This document shows positions 1 through 9,217 of a stretch of 64,000 nt of DNA, piece after piece. The notes under the pieces are model-generated. The model was not told where the DNA came from. It saw only the letters and a program-made list of their open reading frames with translations, and searched no databases. Source of the stretch: Sphingomonas cremea (GTDB lineage Bacteria > Pseudomonadota > Alphaproteobacteria > Sphingomonadales > Sphingomonadaceae); contig NZ_JAKFGM010000001.1 of assembly GCF_021502585.1 (NCBI RefSeq), positions 62,001-126,000 of the forward strand, written 5' to 3'. Both the position numbers and the translations under genes were made by a program. The first letter of the stretch is position 1. Each line of letters opens with the position of its first letter.

Positions 1-249
1 GACAGTGACGGGGAACATCTCACCATCGAGCTGGGCGAAGAGCGCCGGCCCATGTGTGTCATCGAGCATCGCAGCGATGAAGCCGCCCTGCACCATTCCC
101 TGCGGATTGGCGAAGCGCTCATCGATCGTAAAGCCGATTTCGATCGTCCCGGCTTTCGCGTCGATCGCTCGCAGCGTCCAGCCCAATAGGGCCGACGCCG
201 CGGGCAATTCGAAGCGGTCGAACACCGAGGGAGGCGGTGCGGCATCCAT
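1..249 (-). CDS. PaaI-type hotdog thioesterase, 3' part cut by window edge
   Basis: This is an 83-codon open frame starting at ATG 249, three bases after the infB stop, and running off the window without a stop. The visible protein has the hotdog thioesterase pattern: an N-terminal helix, then FANPQGMVQGGFIAAMLDD around residues 49-67, the usual PaaI-like segment holding the central helix and the acidic residue that activates water for acyl-CoA hydrolysis. The substrate cannot be told. The tight spacing makes it likely the last gene seen of the rimP-nusA-ylxR-infB transcript. A second in-frame start is not needed, because ATG 249 fits the family start. The family is fairly certain, the role is not. 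Confidence 0.75.
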   Translation of the reverse strand, partial: MDAAPPPSVFDRFELPAASALLGWTLRAIDAKAGTIEIGFTIDERFANPQGMVQGGFIAAMLDDTHGPALFAQLDGEMFPVTV

Positions 250-252
250 GGA

Positions 253-2760
253 TTACAGCGTCCGAGCGCGTTCCTCGGTCTCAAACACTTCGAGGTTGTC
301 GCCCGGCTTGATGTCGTTGGTGTCGGCCAGGAGCACACCGCACTCCATGCCCGCGTTGACCTCTTTCACATCGTCCTTGAAGCGACGGAGCGAGGTGATC
401 GTCGTCTTGCTGACGATGACATCGTCGCGCGTGAGGCGCGCGTGGAGGCCCTTGCGGATGACGCCTTCGAGAACGAGCAGGCCGGCGGCCTTGTCCTTCT
501 TGCCCGCCGGGAAAACCTCCTTGACCTCGGCGCGGCCGACGACCGTCTCGATGATCTCCGGACCAAGCTCGCCCGCCATCGCCGACTTCACCCAATCGGT
601 GAGGTGGTAGATGACGTCGTAGTAGCGCAGTTCCACCTTGTTGCGCTCGGCAGTCTCGCGCGCCTTGGCATTGGGGCGGACGTTGAAGCCGATGATCGGC
701 GCGCCGGTCGACGCGGCAAGGGTCACGTCGCTCTCGGTGATCGCACCGACCCCCGAATGGAGCACGCGAACGCGGATCTCGTCGGTCGAGATCTTGTTGA
801 CCGCATTGACGATCGCTTCGACCGAACCCTGCACGTCGGCCTTGACCACCATCGGAAATTCCTTGGTAGTCGAGGCGCGGTTGGCGAACATATTTTCGAG
901 GCTGACCGGCGCCGACGTGGTCCGCTTCTTGTCGAGGACCGACTGCCTATAAGCGGCGACCTCGCGGGCGCGGGCCTCATTCTCAACCACGGTCAGCTGG
1001 TCGCCGGCCGACGGCACGGCGCCAAGGCCGAGCACTTCGACGGGGAATGACGGACCTGCCTGCTTAACCTGGCGGCCATGGTCGTCGATCATCGCGCGGA
1101 CCTTGCCCGATGCAGCCCCGACAACGATGATGTCGCCGACGTTCAACGTGCCGCGCTGGACCAATACGGTCGCCAGCGGGCCGCGGCCCTTGTCGAGCTT
1201 GGCTTCGACCACGGTCGCTTCCGCGGCGCGTTCGGGGTTGGCCTTGAGCTCGAGGATTTCGGCCTGGAGGTTGATCGCTTCCAGTAGGCCGTCGAGGTTG
1301 GTTTTCTTCAGTGCCGATACCTCGACGTCCTGGACGTCGCCGCCCATCGCCTCGACGATGATCTCGTGCTGCAGCAGCTCCTCGCGTACCTTCTGCGGAT
1401 TGGCGCCGGGCTTGTCGATCTTGTTGATCGCCACGATCATCGGAACGCCGGCCGCCTTGGTGTGGTTGATCGCCTCGATCGTCTGAGGCTTCAGTCCGTC
1501 GTCCGCCGCCACGACCAGCACGACGATGTCGGTGACATTGGCGCCGCGGGCCCGCATTTCGGTAAAGGCTTCGTGACCCGGCGTGTCGAGGAAGGTGACC
1601 TTCGACCCGTCCTTCAGGGTGACCTGATAGGCGCCGATATGCTGGGTAATGCCGCCGGCCTCTCCCGAGACGACATCCGCGCCGCGGATGGCGTCGAGCA
1701 GCGACGTCTTGCCATGGTCGACATGGCCCATGATCGTAACCACCGGCGGGCGCGGTTGCAGTGTCTCGTCGGCGTCGACGTCGATCGAAGTGTCGATGTC
1801 AATGTCGGCCTCTGACACCGGCACAAAGCGGTGGCCGAATTCCTCGATCAGCAACTCCGCCGTATCGCGGTCGATGGTTTCAGTAATAGTGACAGGCGTT
1901 CCAAGCTTGAACATCGACTTGACCAAATCGGCACCGCGCTCGCCCATGCGCTTGGCGAGCTCCTGGACGGTGATCGTCTCGGGCACCTGAACGTCGCGGA
2001 CTTGCTTGACGGCGGGGCCGGCCTGCTGATGGGCGCGCTTTTCCTTTTCGCGGGCGCGGCGAAGCGCGGCCAGGCTGCGGGTGCGGCTATCGTCTTCGCC
2101 GGTGAGGGCACGGGAAACGGTCAGCTTGCCAGCATGGCGGCGCTCGTCATGGCCGCGGCCGGGACGGCCAGGCTCGGTGCGCTTCGGCGCATGAGTTGGA
2201 GCCGATGCCGGCTTGCGGAAGCTGCGATCATCTTCCGGCTCTTCACGGACCGGAGCGGCGGCGGGCTGGGCTGCTTCTTCCGCCGCGCGACGCTCGGCCT
2301 CAGCAGCTTCGTCGGCTGCCCGTCGAGCGGCTTCTTCCTCGGCCTTGCGATTTTCTTCGGCGCGACGCTTTTCGTCCTCGGTCTGCACCTGCTTGGAGCG
2401 GTCCTCGCGGCGGCGCGCTTCCTCCAGCGAGGTCATGCGCGCTTCCTCGGCCTCACGCAGCAGGCGTTCCTGCATTTCCTTGCGCGCGGTGATGTCATCC
2501 ACTGGACGCTTGGCAGCGGGCTTTGGAGCGGGCGCGGCCGGCTTTGGCGTCGGCGCGGGGGCCGCAGCCTCGACCTTGGGTTCGGGCGCGGGCGGTGCTT
2601 CGCCCGGCTTGCCCAGGATACGGCGCTTCTTGACCTCGACCACGACGGTGTTCGAGCGGCCATGGCTGAAGCTCTGCTTCACCTTGCCCGTCTCGACCGT
2701 GCGCTTCAGGCCCAGCGGCGGCCGGGTACCAAGCTTGGGCTTCTCGCTCTGGTCGGTCAT
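253..2760 (-). CDS. infB: Translation initiation factor IF-2
   Basis: IF-2 is the GTPase that brings initiator fMet-tRNA to the 30S subunit and promotes 50S joining. The 835-residue length fits alphaproteobacterial IF-2. Residues about 80-260 are a long charged Ala/Glu/Arg-rich linker, typical of the variable N-terminal region. The G domain follows, with GHVDHGKT at 345-352 (G1), then DTPGHEAF (G3) and NKID (G4). Domains II, III and the fMet-tRNA-binding C-terminal domain complete the protein up to the end at ERARTL. The start ATG overlaps the stop of the upstream ylxR-type gene (ATGA), which indicates translational coupling in the nusA-infB operon. Confidence 0.98.
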   Translation of the reverse strand: MTDQSEKPKLGTRPPLGLKRTVETGKVKQSFSHGRSNTVVVEVKKRRILGKPGEAPPAPEPKVEAAAPAPTPKPAAPAPKPAAKRPVDDITARKEMQERLLREAEEARMTSLEEARRREDRSKQVQTEDEKRRAEENRKAEEEAARRAADEAAEAERRAAEEAAQPAAAPVREEPEDDRSFRKPASAPTHAPKRTEPGRPGRGHDERRHAGKLTVSRALTGEDDSRTRSLAALRRAREKEKRAHQQAGPAVKQVRDVQVPETITVQELAKRMGERGADLVKSMFKLGTPVTITETIDRDTAELLIEEFGHRFVPVSEADIDIDTSIDVDADETLQPRPPVVTIMGHVDHGKTSLLDAIRGADVVSGEAGGITQHIGAYQVTLKDGSKVTFLDTPGHEAFTEMRARGANVTDIVVLVVAADDGLKPQTIEAINHTKAAGVPMIVAINKIDKPGANPQKVREELLQHEIIVEAMGGDVQDVEVSALKKTNLDGLLEAINLQAEILELKANPERAAEATVVEAKLDKGRGPLATVLVQRGTLNVGDIIVVGAASGKVRAMIDDHGRQVKQAGPSFPVEVLGLGAVPSAGDQLTVVENEARAREVAAYRQSVLDKKRTTSAPVSLENMFANRASTTKEFPMVVKADVQGSVEAIVNAVNKISTDEIRVRVLHSGVGAITESDVTLAASTGAPIIGFNVRPNAKARETAERNKVELRYYDVIYHLTDWVKSAMAGELGPEIIETVVGRAEVKEVFPAGKKDKAAGLLVLEGVIRKGLHARLTRDDVIVSKTTITSLRRFKDDVKEVNAGMECGVLLADTNDIKPGDNLEVFETEERARTL

Positions 2761-3476
2761 GCGTTTCCTTCGTCTACAAATTCGTCAGCCGCGCTCGGCC
2801 CAGCGGTGCGGCCGCCGTCTAGCCCAGCATCGGGGTCAATGAAAGCTTGCCACCGGTCGATGGCATGCGTGACGCGCCTTGCGGCTGCGGCATCGGTCAA
2901 GGCGATGTGTACCACATTCTCGCGGCCCAGCGCCATCGACAAGATGGTGCGTCCCTCGGGAAAAACCAACCCAGCCCGGTCGCCGCCGCCTACGCGCCAC
3001 GCCTGGTCGAGCCGCTTGCGCCCATCTTCTCCAGCGTCGGCGGCGTGGATCAGCAGGCGAACCTTGCCCTGGCGGGCAGCGGCTTCGACCCGTTCGGCGC
3101 CGGTGACTAGGGTTCCTCCGCGAGCCTCAAGGCCAAGCCGATCGAGCGCCTGGGCCCGAAGCGTCGCCTCGATCCGATCACCCAGGTCGGCCGGTATATG
3201 GATGTCGCCCGTCTTGAATGCGCGGGCCAGGGCGCCCTTGAGCTTGCCCTTGGCATTGGCCTCGTCAAGCGCCTTTCGGCCGACGCCGATCCACGCTCCG
3301 CGGCCGGGCGCACGGGCACGGACGTCGGGCGCGACCTGGCCATCGGGCCCGAGCGCAAGCCGGATCAGCTGGTCCTTCGGACGCGTGGCGCGAGTAAGAA
3401 CGCAGGTCCGCTCGGGACCCGCGTCATTTACATCGCCGTCAGCGGCGTTCAGGCGATCATTGGTCCTTGTCCGCAA
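2757..3476 (-). CDS. YlxR (DUF448) / L7Ae-like RNA-binding protein
   Basis: This small RNA-binding protein sits between nusA and infB, the conserved alphaproteobacterial position. The N-terminal half carries the YlxR signature (GPERTC near residue 21, then RAPGRGAWI). The C-terminal half resembles an L7Ae-like fold (LVTGAERVEAAARQGKVRLL). The frame is open upstream to 3569 with an ATG at 3530, but that would overlap nusA by more than 70 bases. I prefer TTG at 3476, which leaves about 20 residues before GPERTC, as in relatives. It still overlaps the end of nusA by 20 bases, and its stop overlaps the infB start. Family is clear, cellular role is poorly known, start is uncertain. Confidence 0.85.
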   Translation of the reverse strand: MRTRTNDRLNAADGDVNDAGPERTCVLTRATRPKDQLIRLALGPDGQVAPDVRARAPGRGAWIGVGRKALDEANAKGKLKGALARAFKTGDIHIPADLGDRIEATLRAQALDRLGLEARGGTLVTGAERVEAAARQGKVRLLIHAADAGEDGRKRLDQAWRVGGGDRAGLVFPEGRTILSMALGRENVVHIALTDAAAARRVTHAIDRWQAFIDPDAGLDGGRTAGPSAADEFVDEGNA

Positions 3477-5127
3477 CCGCGTCCTCCCCGGTTGAAGGCG
3501 CGTCTTCGGACCCCGACGCGGATGCGTCATCCTCAAACCAATGTGCGCGAGCGGCCATGATGATCTCATTGCCCTGCTCTTCGGTCAGCGAGTAGTCGGC
3601 CAGCACGCCGGCCTTTTCCTCGGTCCGCTTGCTGGTCTCGGCGCGGCGGCGCGGCTCGACCCGCTTCTTCTGGATGAGCTCGTCAGTGGCAAGATCGGCG
3701 AGATCGTCGAGCGTGCGGATGCCCGCCTTGCCCAAGGTCACCAGCATCTGCTCGGTGAGGTAGGGCAATTCGGCCAATGCATCTTCGACGCCAAGCTTGC
3801 GCCGCTCCTCGCGAGCGGCCGCCTCGCGGCGTTCGAGCGCTTCGGTGGCGCGGTTCTGAAGCTCGGAAGCGATTTCGTCGTCGAGGCCCTCGATCGAGGC
3901 GATCTCGTCGACGCTGACGTAGGCGACCTCCTCAAGGCTGGTGAAGCCTTCGGCTACCAGCAGCTGTGCCAGGGTCTCGTCGACGTCCAGTTCGCCCTGG
4001 AACATTTCCGACCGCTCGACGAATTCGCGCTGGCGCTTCTCGCTGGCGTCGGCCTCGGTCAGGATATCGATCTGCGAGTTGGTCAGCTGCGAGGCGAGCC
4101 GGACGTTCTGTCCGCGACGGCCGATTGCCAGGCTTAGCTGATCGTCGGGTACGACCACCTCGATCCGGCTCTCTTCCTCATCGATAACCACGCGGCTGAC
4201 CGTCGCCGGCTGCAGCGCGTTGACGACGAAGGTCGCGGTATCCTCGCTCCACGGGATGATGTCGATCTTTTCGCCCTGGAGTTCCTGGACGACCGCCTGG
4301 ACGCGGCTGCCCTTCATGCCGACGCATGCGCCGACCGGGTCGATCGAGCTGTCGTAGCTGATGACGCCGATCTTGGCCCGACTGCCCGGGTCGCGGGCGG
4401 CGGCCTTGATCTCGATGATGCCGTCATAGATTTCCGGCACTTCCTGCGCGAACAGCTTCTTCATGAAGTCGGGATGCGCGCGGCTGAGGAAAATCTGCGG
4501 CCCGCGAGTTTCGCGGCGGACCGACATGATCAGCGAGCGGATGCGGTCGCCGACACGGACCATTTCGCGCGGGATCTGCTGGTCGCGACGGATGACACCT
4601 TCGGCGCGACCCAGGTCGACCACGACATGGCCGAACTCGACCCTTTTCACGACGCCGGTGATGACCTCGCCGGTGCGATCCTTGAATTCCTCGAACTGCC
4701 GCTCGCGCTCGGCGTCGCGGACCTTCTGGAAGATGACCTGCTTTGCGGCCTGGGCAGCGATGCGGCCGAACTCGATCGGAGGCAGCGGATCGACGATGAA
4801 GTCGCCGACCGCGGCATCCTTCTTCAGCTTCTGCGCACCCTTGAGGTCGACCTGCTTGAAATGGTCGTCGGCCTCTTCAACCACCTCAAGAACGCGCCAC
4901 AGGCGAAGGTCACCGGTGATCGGGTCCAGCTTGGCGCGGATGTCGTTTTCGGCGCCGTAGCGAGCACGGGCGGCGCGCTGGATCGCGTCCTCCATCGCCT
5001 CGATGACGATCCCCTTGTCGATCAGCTTCTCGCGAGCGACCGCATCGGCGATGGCGAGCAGCTCTGCCTTGTTGGCGGTAGCAGCGGCGGGCACGCCGGA
5101 AGCTGCAGTAGTGGCCATTTCGTTCAA
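3457..5127 (-). CDS. nusA: Transcription termination/antitermination factor NusA
   Basis: NusA binds RNA polymerase and nascent RNA and modulates pausing, termination and antitermination. The 556-residue protein shows the usual order: an N-terminal polymerase-binding domain (from AELLAIADAVAREKLI), an S1 domain (GEVITGVVKRVEFGHVVVDL), KH1 and KH2 (VGACVGMKGSRVQAVVQEL; SLAIGRRGQNVRLASQL), then helical C-terminal repeats and an acidic tail. The ATG at 5127 overlaps the rimP stop as ATGA; ATG 5118 (MATTAAS) is a possible alternative. It is co-transcribed with rimP, ylxR and infB. Confidence 0.98.
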   Translation of the reverse strand: MNEMATTAASGVPAAATANKAELLAIADAVAREKLIDKGIVIEAMEDAIQRAARARYGAENDIRAKLDPITGDLRLWRVLEVVEEADDHFKQVDLKGAQKLKKDAAVGDFIVDPLPPIEFGRIAAQAAKQVIFQKVRDAERERQFEEFKDRTGEVITGVVKRVEFGHVVVDLGRAEGVIRRDQQIPREMVRVGDRIRSLIMSVRRETRGPQIFLSRAHPDFMKKLFAQEVPEIYDGIIEIKAAARDPGSRAKIGVISYDSSIDPVGACVGMKGSRVQAVVQELQGEKIDIIPWSEDTATFVVNALQPATVSRVVIDEEESRIEVVVPDDQLSLAIGRRGQNVRLASQLTNSQIDILTEADASEKRQREFVERSEMFQGELDVDETLAQLLVAEGFTSLEEVAYVSVDEIASIEGLDDEIASELQNRATEALERREAAAREERRKLGVEDALAELPYLTEQMLVTLGKAGIRTLDDLADLATDELIQKKRVEPRRRAETSKRTEEKAGVLADYSLTEEQGNEIIMAARAHWFEDDASASGSEDAPSTGEDAVADKDQ

Positions 5128-5651
5128 CCTTCCGTCTTGATTGTATCGGCGCCTTCAGTGCTGAGCGGCGCGGTGGCGTTGATGAGCTTGTCGGTCAAGA
5201 GCAACTTGGCCGAAGCGATGTTGGCGAAGTCGACCTGCCGCTCGCCCTTGGGCGTCGCGATCCGGATCGTGTCGCCGGAAATTCCCTCGATGATCCCGGA
5301 CACCTGCTTGGCTCCGTCGACCGGCTCGGCGTACTTGATCCGCGCCTCATGACCCGCCCAGTCGGCGAAGTCGGAGCGGCGGGTCAGCGGCCGGTCGATG
5401 CCGGGCGAGCTGACCTCCAATCGATAGGCTTCCTCGATCGGGTCGGCCTCGTCGAGGATGTCCGAAAGCTTGCGCGAAATCTCGGAGCAGTCGTCGATCG
5501 TCAGCTGGCGCGTGTCCGGGCGCTCGGCCATAACCTGCAGCGTCGGGTCCGATGTGCCGCCAATCATCGCCACGCGCACGAGGTCGAAGCCCAATTCCTT
5601 GACGGCGGGCTCGATCAGTCGAGCGATGGCAACGGTGTCGGTCAAATGCAC
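5124..5651 (-). CDS. rimP: Ribosome maturation factor RimP
   Basis: RimP helps assemble the 30S subunit. The recognisable protein begins near TDTVAIARLIEPAVKELGFDLVRV and includes SSPGIDRPLTRRSDF, the strongly conserved RimP loop, followed by a C-terminal Sm-like domain. The frame stays open upstream to 5861, but that extension is arginine/proline-rich, unlike RimP, and runs through the promoter region. I take GTG 5651, giving 175 residues, the normal size; TTG 5645 is also possible. It is the first gene of the nusA-infB operon and its stop overlaps the nusA start. Confidence 0.92.
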   Translation of the reverse strand: MHLTDTVAIARLIEPAVKELGFDLVRVAMIGGTSDPTLQVMAERPDTRQLTIDDCSEISRKLSDILDEADPIEEAYRLEVSSPGIDRPLTRRSDFADWAGHEARIKYAEPVDGAKQVSGIIEGISGDTIRIATPKGERQVDFANIASAKLLLTDKLINATAPLSTEGADTIKTEG

Positions 5652-5735
5652 CTCGAGACAAAACCAAGCCCTCTCGGTGCCGGACCGTCCCCGGCCCGGC
5701 CTCAACGTCTTGACGATGTCGAGGAGAGTGGCCGC

Positions 5736-5764
5736 CATATAGGCGGGTGATCGCAGAGTCGCAA
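5736..5764 (-). promoter_or_regulatory. Sigma70-like promoter of the rimP-nusA-infB operon
   Basis: On the minus strand there is a TTGCGA (-35, 5764-5759), exactly 17 bases, then TATATG (-10, 5741-5736). Each hexamer matches four of six consensus bases. It lies about 85 bases before the chosen rimP start. The intervening leader holds a GC-rich inverted repeat (GCCGG/CCGGC near 5685-5701). Confidence 0.5.
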
Positions 5765-5773
5765 GAAGAAGAG

Positions 5774-6259
5774 TCAGCGGCCGAGGGCGTGGTTCTCGGC
5801 GCGGATCCGGATCGTCAAAACTGCAGCGTTGAGCAGCGAAAAGATGAGCGCGACCTGCCACAGGCCGAACACCAGCGGCAGCACGGCGATCTCGCCGATC
5901 ACCACCAAATAGTTGGGATGGCTGACGAAGCGGTAAGGTCCGGTCGCGACCAGTTGCTCGCTAGGAACCACGATGATGCGCGTCGTCCAGCGAGGCCCCA
6001 GGGTCCGCAGCACCCAGATGCGCGCCGCTTCGATCAGAGCGAACAGGGCGAGGAAAGGGATATCGATCGACCGACCGGGTGCCAGCCACCACAGGGCCGA
6101 CAGCCAGGCGGCGTGAAGGGCGATGATGTAGGGGTAGTGGGCGGCACCGACTTCATGCCCGCCGGCTGCGAGTAGCCTCCTGGTATTGGCCTGCGCAATC
6201 GGCAGCTCAACCAGTCTCTGCAGCGTGACGAACGCCAGCAGCGCAATTGACGGCCACAT
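5774..6259 (-). CDS. Isoprenylcysteine carboxyl methyltransferase-like membrane protein (BpsB-like)
   Basis: This 161-residue integral membrane protein of the ICMT family has several hydrophobic segments and the conserved C-terminal SAM-binding pattern, GPYRFVSHPNYLVVIGE followed by RIRAENHAL. In bacteria such proteins next to type III polyketide synthases (BpsB of Bacillus) O-methylate alkylpyrones. Here the ATG at 6259 shares one base with the stop of the polyketide synthase gene (TGATG), so the two are translationally coupled. An upstream in-frame extension to 6394 lies inside the synthase gene and is not credible. Substrate is inferred from context only. Confidence 0.85.
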   Translation of the reverse strand: MWPSIALLAFVTLQRLVELPIAQANTRRLLAAGGHEVGAAHYPYIIALHAAWLSALWWLAPGRSIDIPFLALFALIEAARIWVLRTLGPRWTTRIIVVPSEQLVATGPYRFVSHPNYLVVIGEIAVLPLVFGLWQVALIFSLLNAAVLTIRIRAENHALGR

Positions 6260-7305
6260 CAATGGCGCTCCAGCAATAATCCGGCGCAGGTGAAGCCGGG
6301 GCCGAAAGCAGTCATCAGCACATTTTCCGGCAGGCCGCGCTCGATCAATCGTTCCAGGACGAACAGAACCGTAGGCGCGCTCATGTTGCCGCAATCATTG
6401 AGGACGCCGCGTTCCAGGTCGAGCGTGCCGACGGGAAGGTCCAGCGCGGTTTCGATCGCATCGATGACTTTCACTCCGCCGGGATGGCAGCAAAAGCGGT
6501 CGATTGCGTTGCGGGTTCGACCCATCCGGGCAAGCATGCCGTCCACCGCGCCGGCCAATTCACGCTCGATAAACGGCGGGATCGCCCGGTCGAACACCAC
6601 GGCAAGGCCCGGATCCTCGACCCGCCAGCCCATGATATTGAGCGTGTCGGGCCACATTCGTTCGTCGGCGCCGGCAATATTGGCGATTCCCTCTTCGCCG
6701 GCCGCGACGACTGCCGCCGCAGCTCCGTCACCGAAGATAGCGGTAGCGACGATTGCGGCGGGATCGTCGCTGTCCAGGCGAATGGCAATCGAACAGGTCT
6801 CGATGGTGACATAGAGCCAGCGCTTCCCGGGCTCGGCGGCCGCCAGTCGAGCGGCGGTCGCAAGCCCGTTCACTCCGCCGGCGCAGCCCAGGCCGAAGAT
6901 CGGGACACGGCGGATATCGGGCCGGAAGCCGATTGCCGGGCCATTGCGCGCGTCAAGGCTTGGAGTGGCGATGCCAGTGGTCGACACCGCGACCACTCCG
7001 TCAATTTCATGTGGCTGGAGGCCGGCCCGCTTGATGGCTGCAGAAGCTACTTCGCGGAAAAGGGCATCGCACGCTTCCAGGTAGAGCCGGTTGCGTTCGG
7101 TCCAGCCGTGGTTGCCTTCATACCATTGTATCGGCGCGACGATATGGCGTTGGGCGATTCCGGCATTGTCGAACACGCCTGCCAGCCTGTCGAACAGCTC
7201 TTTCCTGCCGCCGAACAACTGGCGAGCCTTGGATTTTGCTTCGCTTTGTTCGACGATGTGCGGGGGAAGCGCTGTGGCGAGCGACAGAAGGCCGACCTTG
7301 TCCAT
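6259..7305 (-). CDS. Type III polyketide synthase (chalcone/stilbene synthase family)
   Basis: This homodimeric ketosynthase is expected to extend an acyl-CoA starter with malonyl-CoA units and cyclise the product to an alkylpyrone or alkylresorcinol. At 348 residues it has the full thiolase-fold length. The catalytic triad is visible: Cys141 in GLGCAGGVN, His274 in CCHPGG, Asn307 in NDCGNMS. The C-terminal GPGFTCAGLLL motif is also present. It begins 40 bases from a divergent sorbosone-dehydrogenase-type gene and is followed directly by a methyltransferase gene. The family is certain; the product cannot be read from sequence. Confidence 0.95.
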   Translation of the reverse strand: MDKVGLLSLATALPPHIVEQSEAKSKARQLFGGRKELFDRLAGVFDNAGIAQRHIVAPIQWYEGNHGWTERNRLYLEACDALFREVASAAIKRAGLQPHEIDGVVAVSTTGIATPSLDARNGPAIGFRPDIRRVPIFGLGCAGGVNGLATAARLAAAEPGKRWLYVTIETCSIAIRLDSDDPAAIVATAIFGDGAAAAVVAAGEEGIANIAGADERMWPDTLNIMGWRVEDPGLAVVFDRAIPPFIERELAGAVDGMLARMGRTRNAIDRFCCHPGGVKVIDAIETALDLPVGTLDLERGVLNDCGNMSAPTVLFVLERLIERGLPENVLMTAFGPGFTCAGLLLERH

Positions 7306-7345
7306 ACAAGCCTTTCAGTTCGCCCTGTTGGTAAGGAGAGATCGG

Positions 7346-8497
7346 ATGAGCCGGGGAGTTTTGCAAGCGGCACTGGCTGCAATGATGCTGATGGGCTGCC
7401 AGTCAGAGGGTTCGGCACAGCGCGACGCGGCCGCCAGCAAGCGACCTTTCACGGTCACCGAGATCGCAAAGTTCAGCACGCCATGGGCCATGGCCTTCCT
7501 GCCTGGCAGCGGTGTTCCACTGTCCAACATGGCCCTGCTGACCGAGAAAGAGGGCAAGCTGTGGCTGGTCGATGTCGGTAGCGGCAAGCGAACGGCGGTT
7601 TCGGGCGTGCCAAGCGTGGTGGTCGCAGGGCAGGGTGGGCTGGGCGACGTCATGCCCCATCCCGATTTCGCGGGTAATCGGCGCATCTATCTCAGCTTCG
7701 TCGAGGGCGGCGAAGGTGGCACCAGTGGCGCGGCCCTGGGATATGGGACCCTCGATCTCGGCAATCCCGAGGCTCCGGCACTCCTTGATTTCAAGGTCAT
7801 ATGGCGCCAGCAGCCGAAGGTTTCGGGCGACGGCCATTTCTCGCACCGTATCGCCTTCGGTCCCGATGGCTTCCTTTACCTGAGCTCGGGCGAACGGCAG
7901 AAAATGGCACCCGCGCAGGACTTTAGCGGCAATCTCGGCAAGGTGTTGCGACTGACCGATGAGGGCGCGCCAGCCCCAGGCAATCCATGGGCATCGCGCG
8001 GCGGCGTCGCCGCCCAATTCTGGACGATCGGGCATCGCAACGTGCTGGGATTGAGCTTCGCGCCCGACGGCCGGCTGTGGGCCAGCGAAATGGGACCGCA
8101 GGGCGGTGACGAGGTCAACCTGATCCTGCCGGGCCGCAACTATGGCTGGCCGCGCGTCTCGAACGGGAGCCATTATGGCGGCGCAGATATTCCCGATCAC
8201 AAGCCGGGAGACGGCTATGAGGCGCCGAAGGTCTGGTGGAATCCCTCGGTCTCGCCCGGGGCCCTGATGATCTACACCGGCGACAAATTCCCTGGCTGGA
8301 AGGGCGACGCGCTATTGGGCGCCCTGTCCGGCGAGGCATTCATTCGGGTCGACATCGACGGCGACAAGGCGCGCAAGGCCGAGCAATGGCCGATGGGCGC
8401 GCGCATTCGCGCCGTCGACCAGGGGCCGGATGGCAGCGTTTACCTGCTGGAGGATAATGGGCGGCTGCTCAGGCTCGAGCCGGCGGCCGCCCGCTGA
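7346..8497 (+). CDS. Glucose/sorbosone dehydrogenase-type beta-propeller lipoprotein
   Basis: This 383-residue secreted protein of the soluble aldose dehydrogenase (YliI/GSDH) family normally binds PQQ and oxidises sugars at the cell surface. It starts at ATG 7346 behind a good Shine-Dalgarno (AAGGAG). A lipoprotein signal ends in LMGC, with Cys18 as the lipidation site. Family motifs include GQGGLGDVMPHPDF, DGHFSHRIAFGPDG and GHRNVLGLSF, with SEMGPQGGDEVN at one blade. It is divergent from the polyketide synthase gene. Whether PQQ is made cannot be judged here. A second, less similar member lies at 14379-15713. Confidence 0.88.
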   Translation: MSRGVLQAALAAMMLMGCQSEGSAQRDAAASKRPFTVTEIAKFSTPWAMAFLPGSGVPLSNMALLTEKEGKLWLVDVGSGKRTAVSGVPSVVVAGQGGLGDVMPHPDFAGNRRIYLSFVEGGEGGTSGAALGYGTLDLGNPEAPALLDFKVIWRQQPKVSGDGHFSHRIAFGPDGFLYLSSGERQKMAPAQDFSGNLGKVLRLTDEGAPAPGNPWASRGGVAAQFWTIGHRNVLGLSFAPDGRLWASEMGPQGGDEVNLILPGRNYGWPRVSNGSHYGGADIPDHKPGDGYEAPKVWWNPSVSPGALMIYTGDKFPGWKGDALLGALSGEAFIRVDIDGDKARKAEQWPMGARIRAVDQGPDGSVYLLEDNGRLLRLEPAAAR

Positions 8498-8500
8498 TCG

Positions 8501-9181
8501 TCAATCGACGGGCTGTGGCTCGTCAACCGGCTGCGGCACGGTCCGCAAATAGGGCTTAACCGTCTTCCAGCCGCCCGGGAATTTCTCGCGAGCAGCTTCG
8601 TCGCTGATCGAGGGCGGAATGATGACGTCCTCGCCCGGCTGCCAGTTCACCGGGGTGGCGACGCCCTTGTCTTCCGTCAGCTGGACGGAATCCAGCAGGC
8701 GCAGCACCTCGTCGAAGTTGCGGCCCGAGCTCATCGGGTAAAGCAACATGGCGCGGATCTTCTTGTCCGGGCCGACGATGTAGACGGTGCGGACGGTCGC
8801 GTTGCTGGCCGCCGTGCGGCCCGCGGCCGTATCACCGGCATCGGCCGGGAGCATATTGTAGAGCTTCGCGACATTGAGGTCACGGTCACCGATGACCGGA
8901 TAATCGACCTTGTTGCCCGACACTTCCTCGATGTCCGGCAGCCACCTCCTGTTGTCTTCGGTCGCGTCGACGCTCAGGCCGATAATCTTGGTGTCGCGCT
9001 TGGCGAACTCATCCTCGAGGCCGGCCATATATCCAAGTTCGGTGGTGCAGACCGGAGTGAAGGCTTTCGGGTGCGAAAATAGGATCGCCCAATGGTCGCC
9101 GATCCAGTCATGGAAATTGATAGAGCCCTGCGTGGTTTCCGCGGTGAAATCCGGGGCAACGCTGCCGATTGAAAGCGTCAT
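8501..9181 (-). CDS. 1-Cys peroxiredoxin (Prx6 subfamily)
   Basis: This is a thiol peroxidase that reduces hydrogen peroxide and alkyl hydroperoxides in the cytoplasm. The active site is PVCTTE with Cys45, preceded by HPKAFTP. I find no other cysteine in the 226-residue protein, so it must be a 1-Cys enzyme resolved by an external thiol. The C-terminal PVNWQPGEDVIIPP and YLR elements are typical of Prx6. It lies 36 bases downstream of the cysteine synthase gene on the same strand and may share its transcript. Confidence 0.95.
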   Translation of the reverse strand: MTLSIGSVAPDFTAETTQGSINFHDWIGDHWAILFSHPKAFTPVCTTELGYMAGLEDEFAKRDTKIIGLSVDATEDNRRWLPDIEEVSGNKVDYPVIGDRDLNVAKLYNMLPADAGDTAAGRTAASNATVRTVYIVGPDKKIRAMLLYPMSSGRNFDEVLRLLDSVQLTEDKGVATPVNWQPGEDVIIPPSISDEAAREKFPGGWKTVKPYLRTVPQPVDEPQPVD

Positions 9182-9217
9182 GTTTTCTTCCCTTGCTGAG
9201 TCGGTTGGATGGCGCCG

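Noticed and set aside
1831-3495. Long plus-strand open frame of 554 codons opposite infB and the YlxR gene
   Set aside because: It is antisense to well-supported genes, has no family motif and is rich in Arg/Ser/Pro/Ala, as expected for the reverse of GC-rich coding DNA.
5652-5861. Long N-terminal extension of RimP
   Set aside because: The in-frame extension is Arg/Pro-rich, unlike RimP, and covers the likely promoter.
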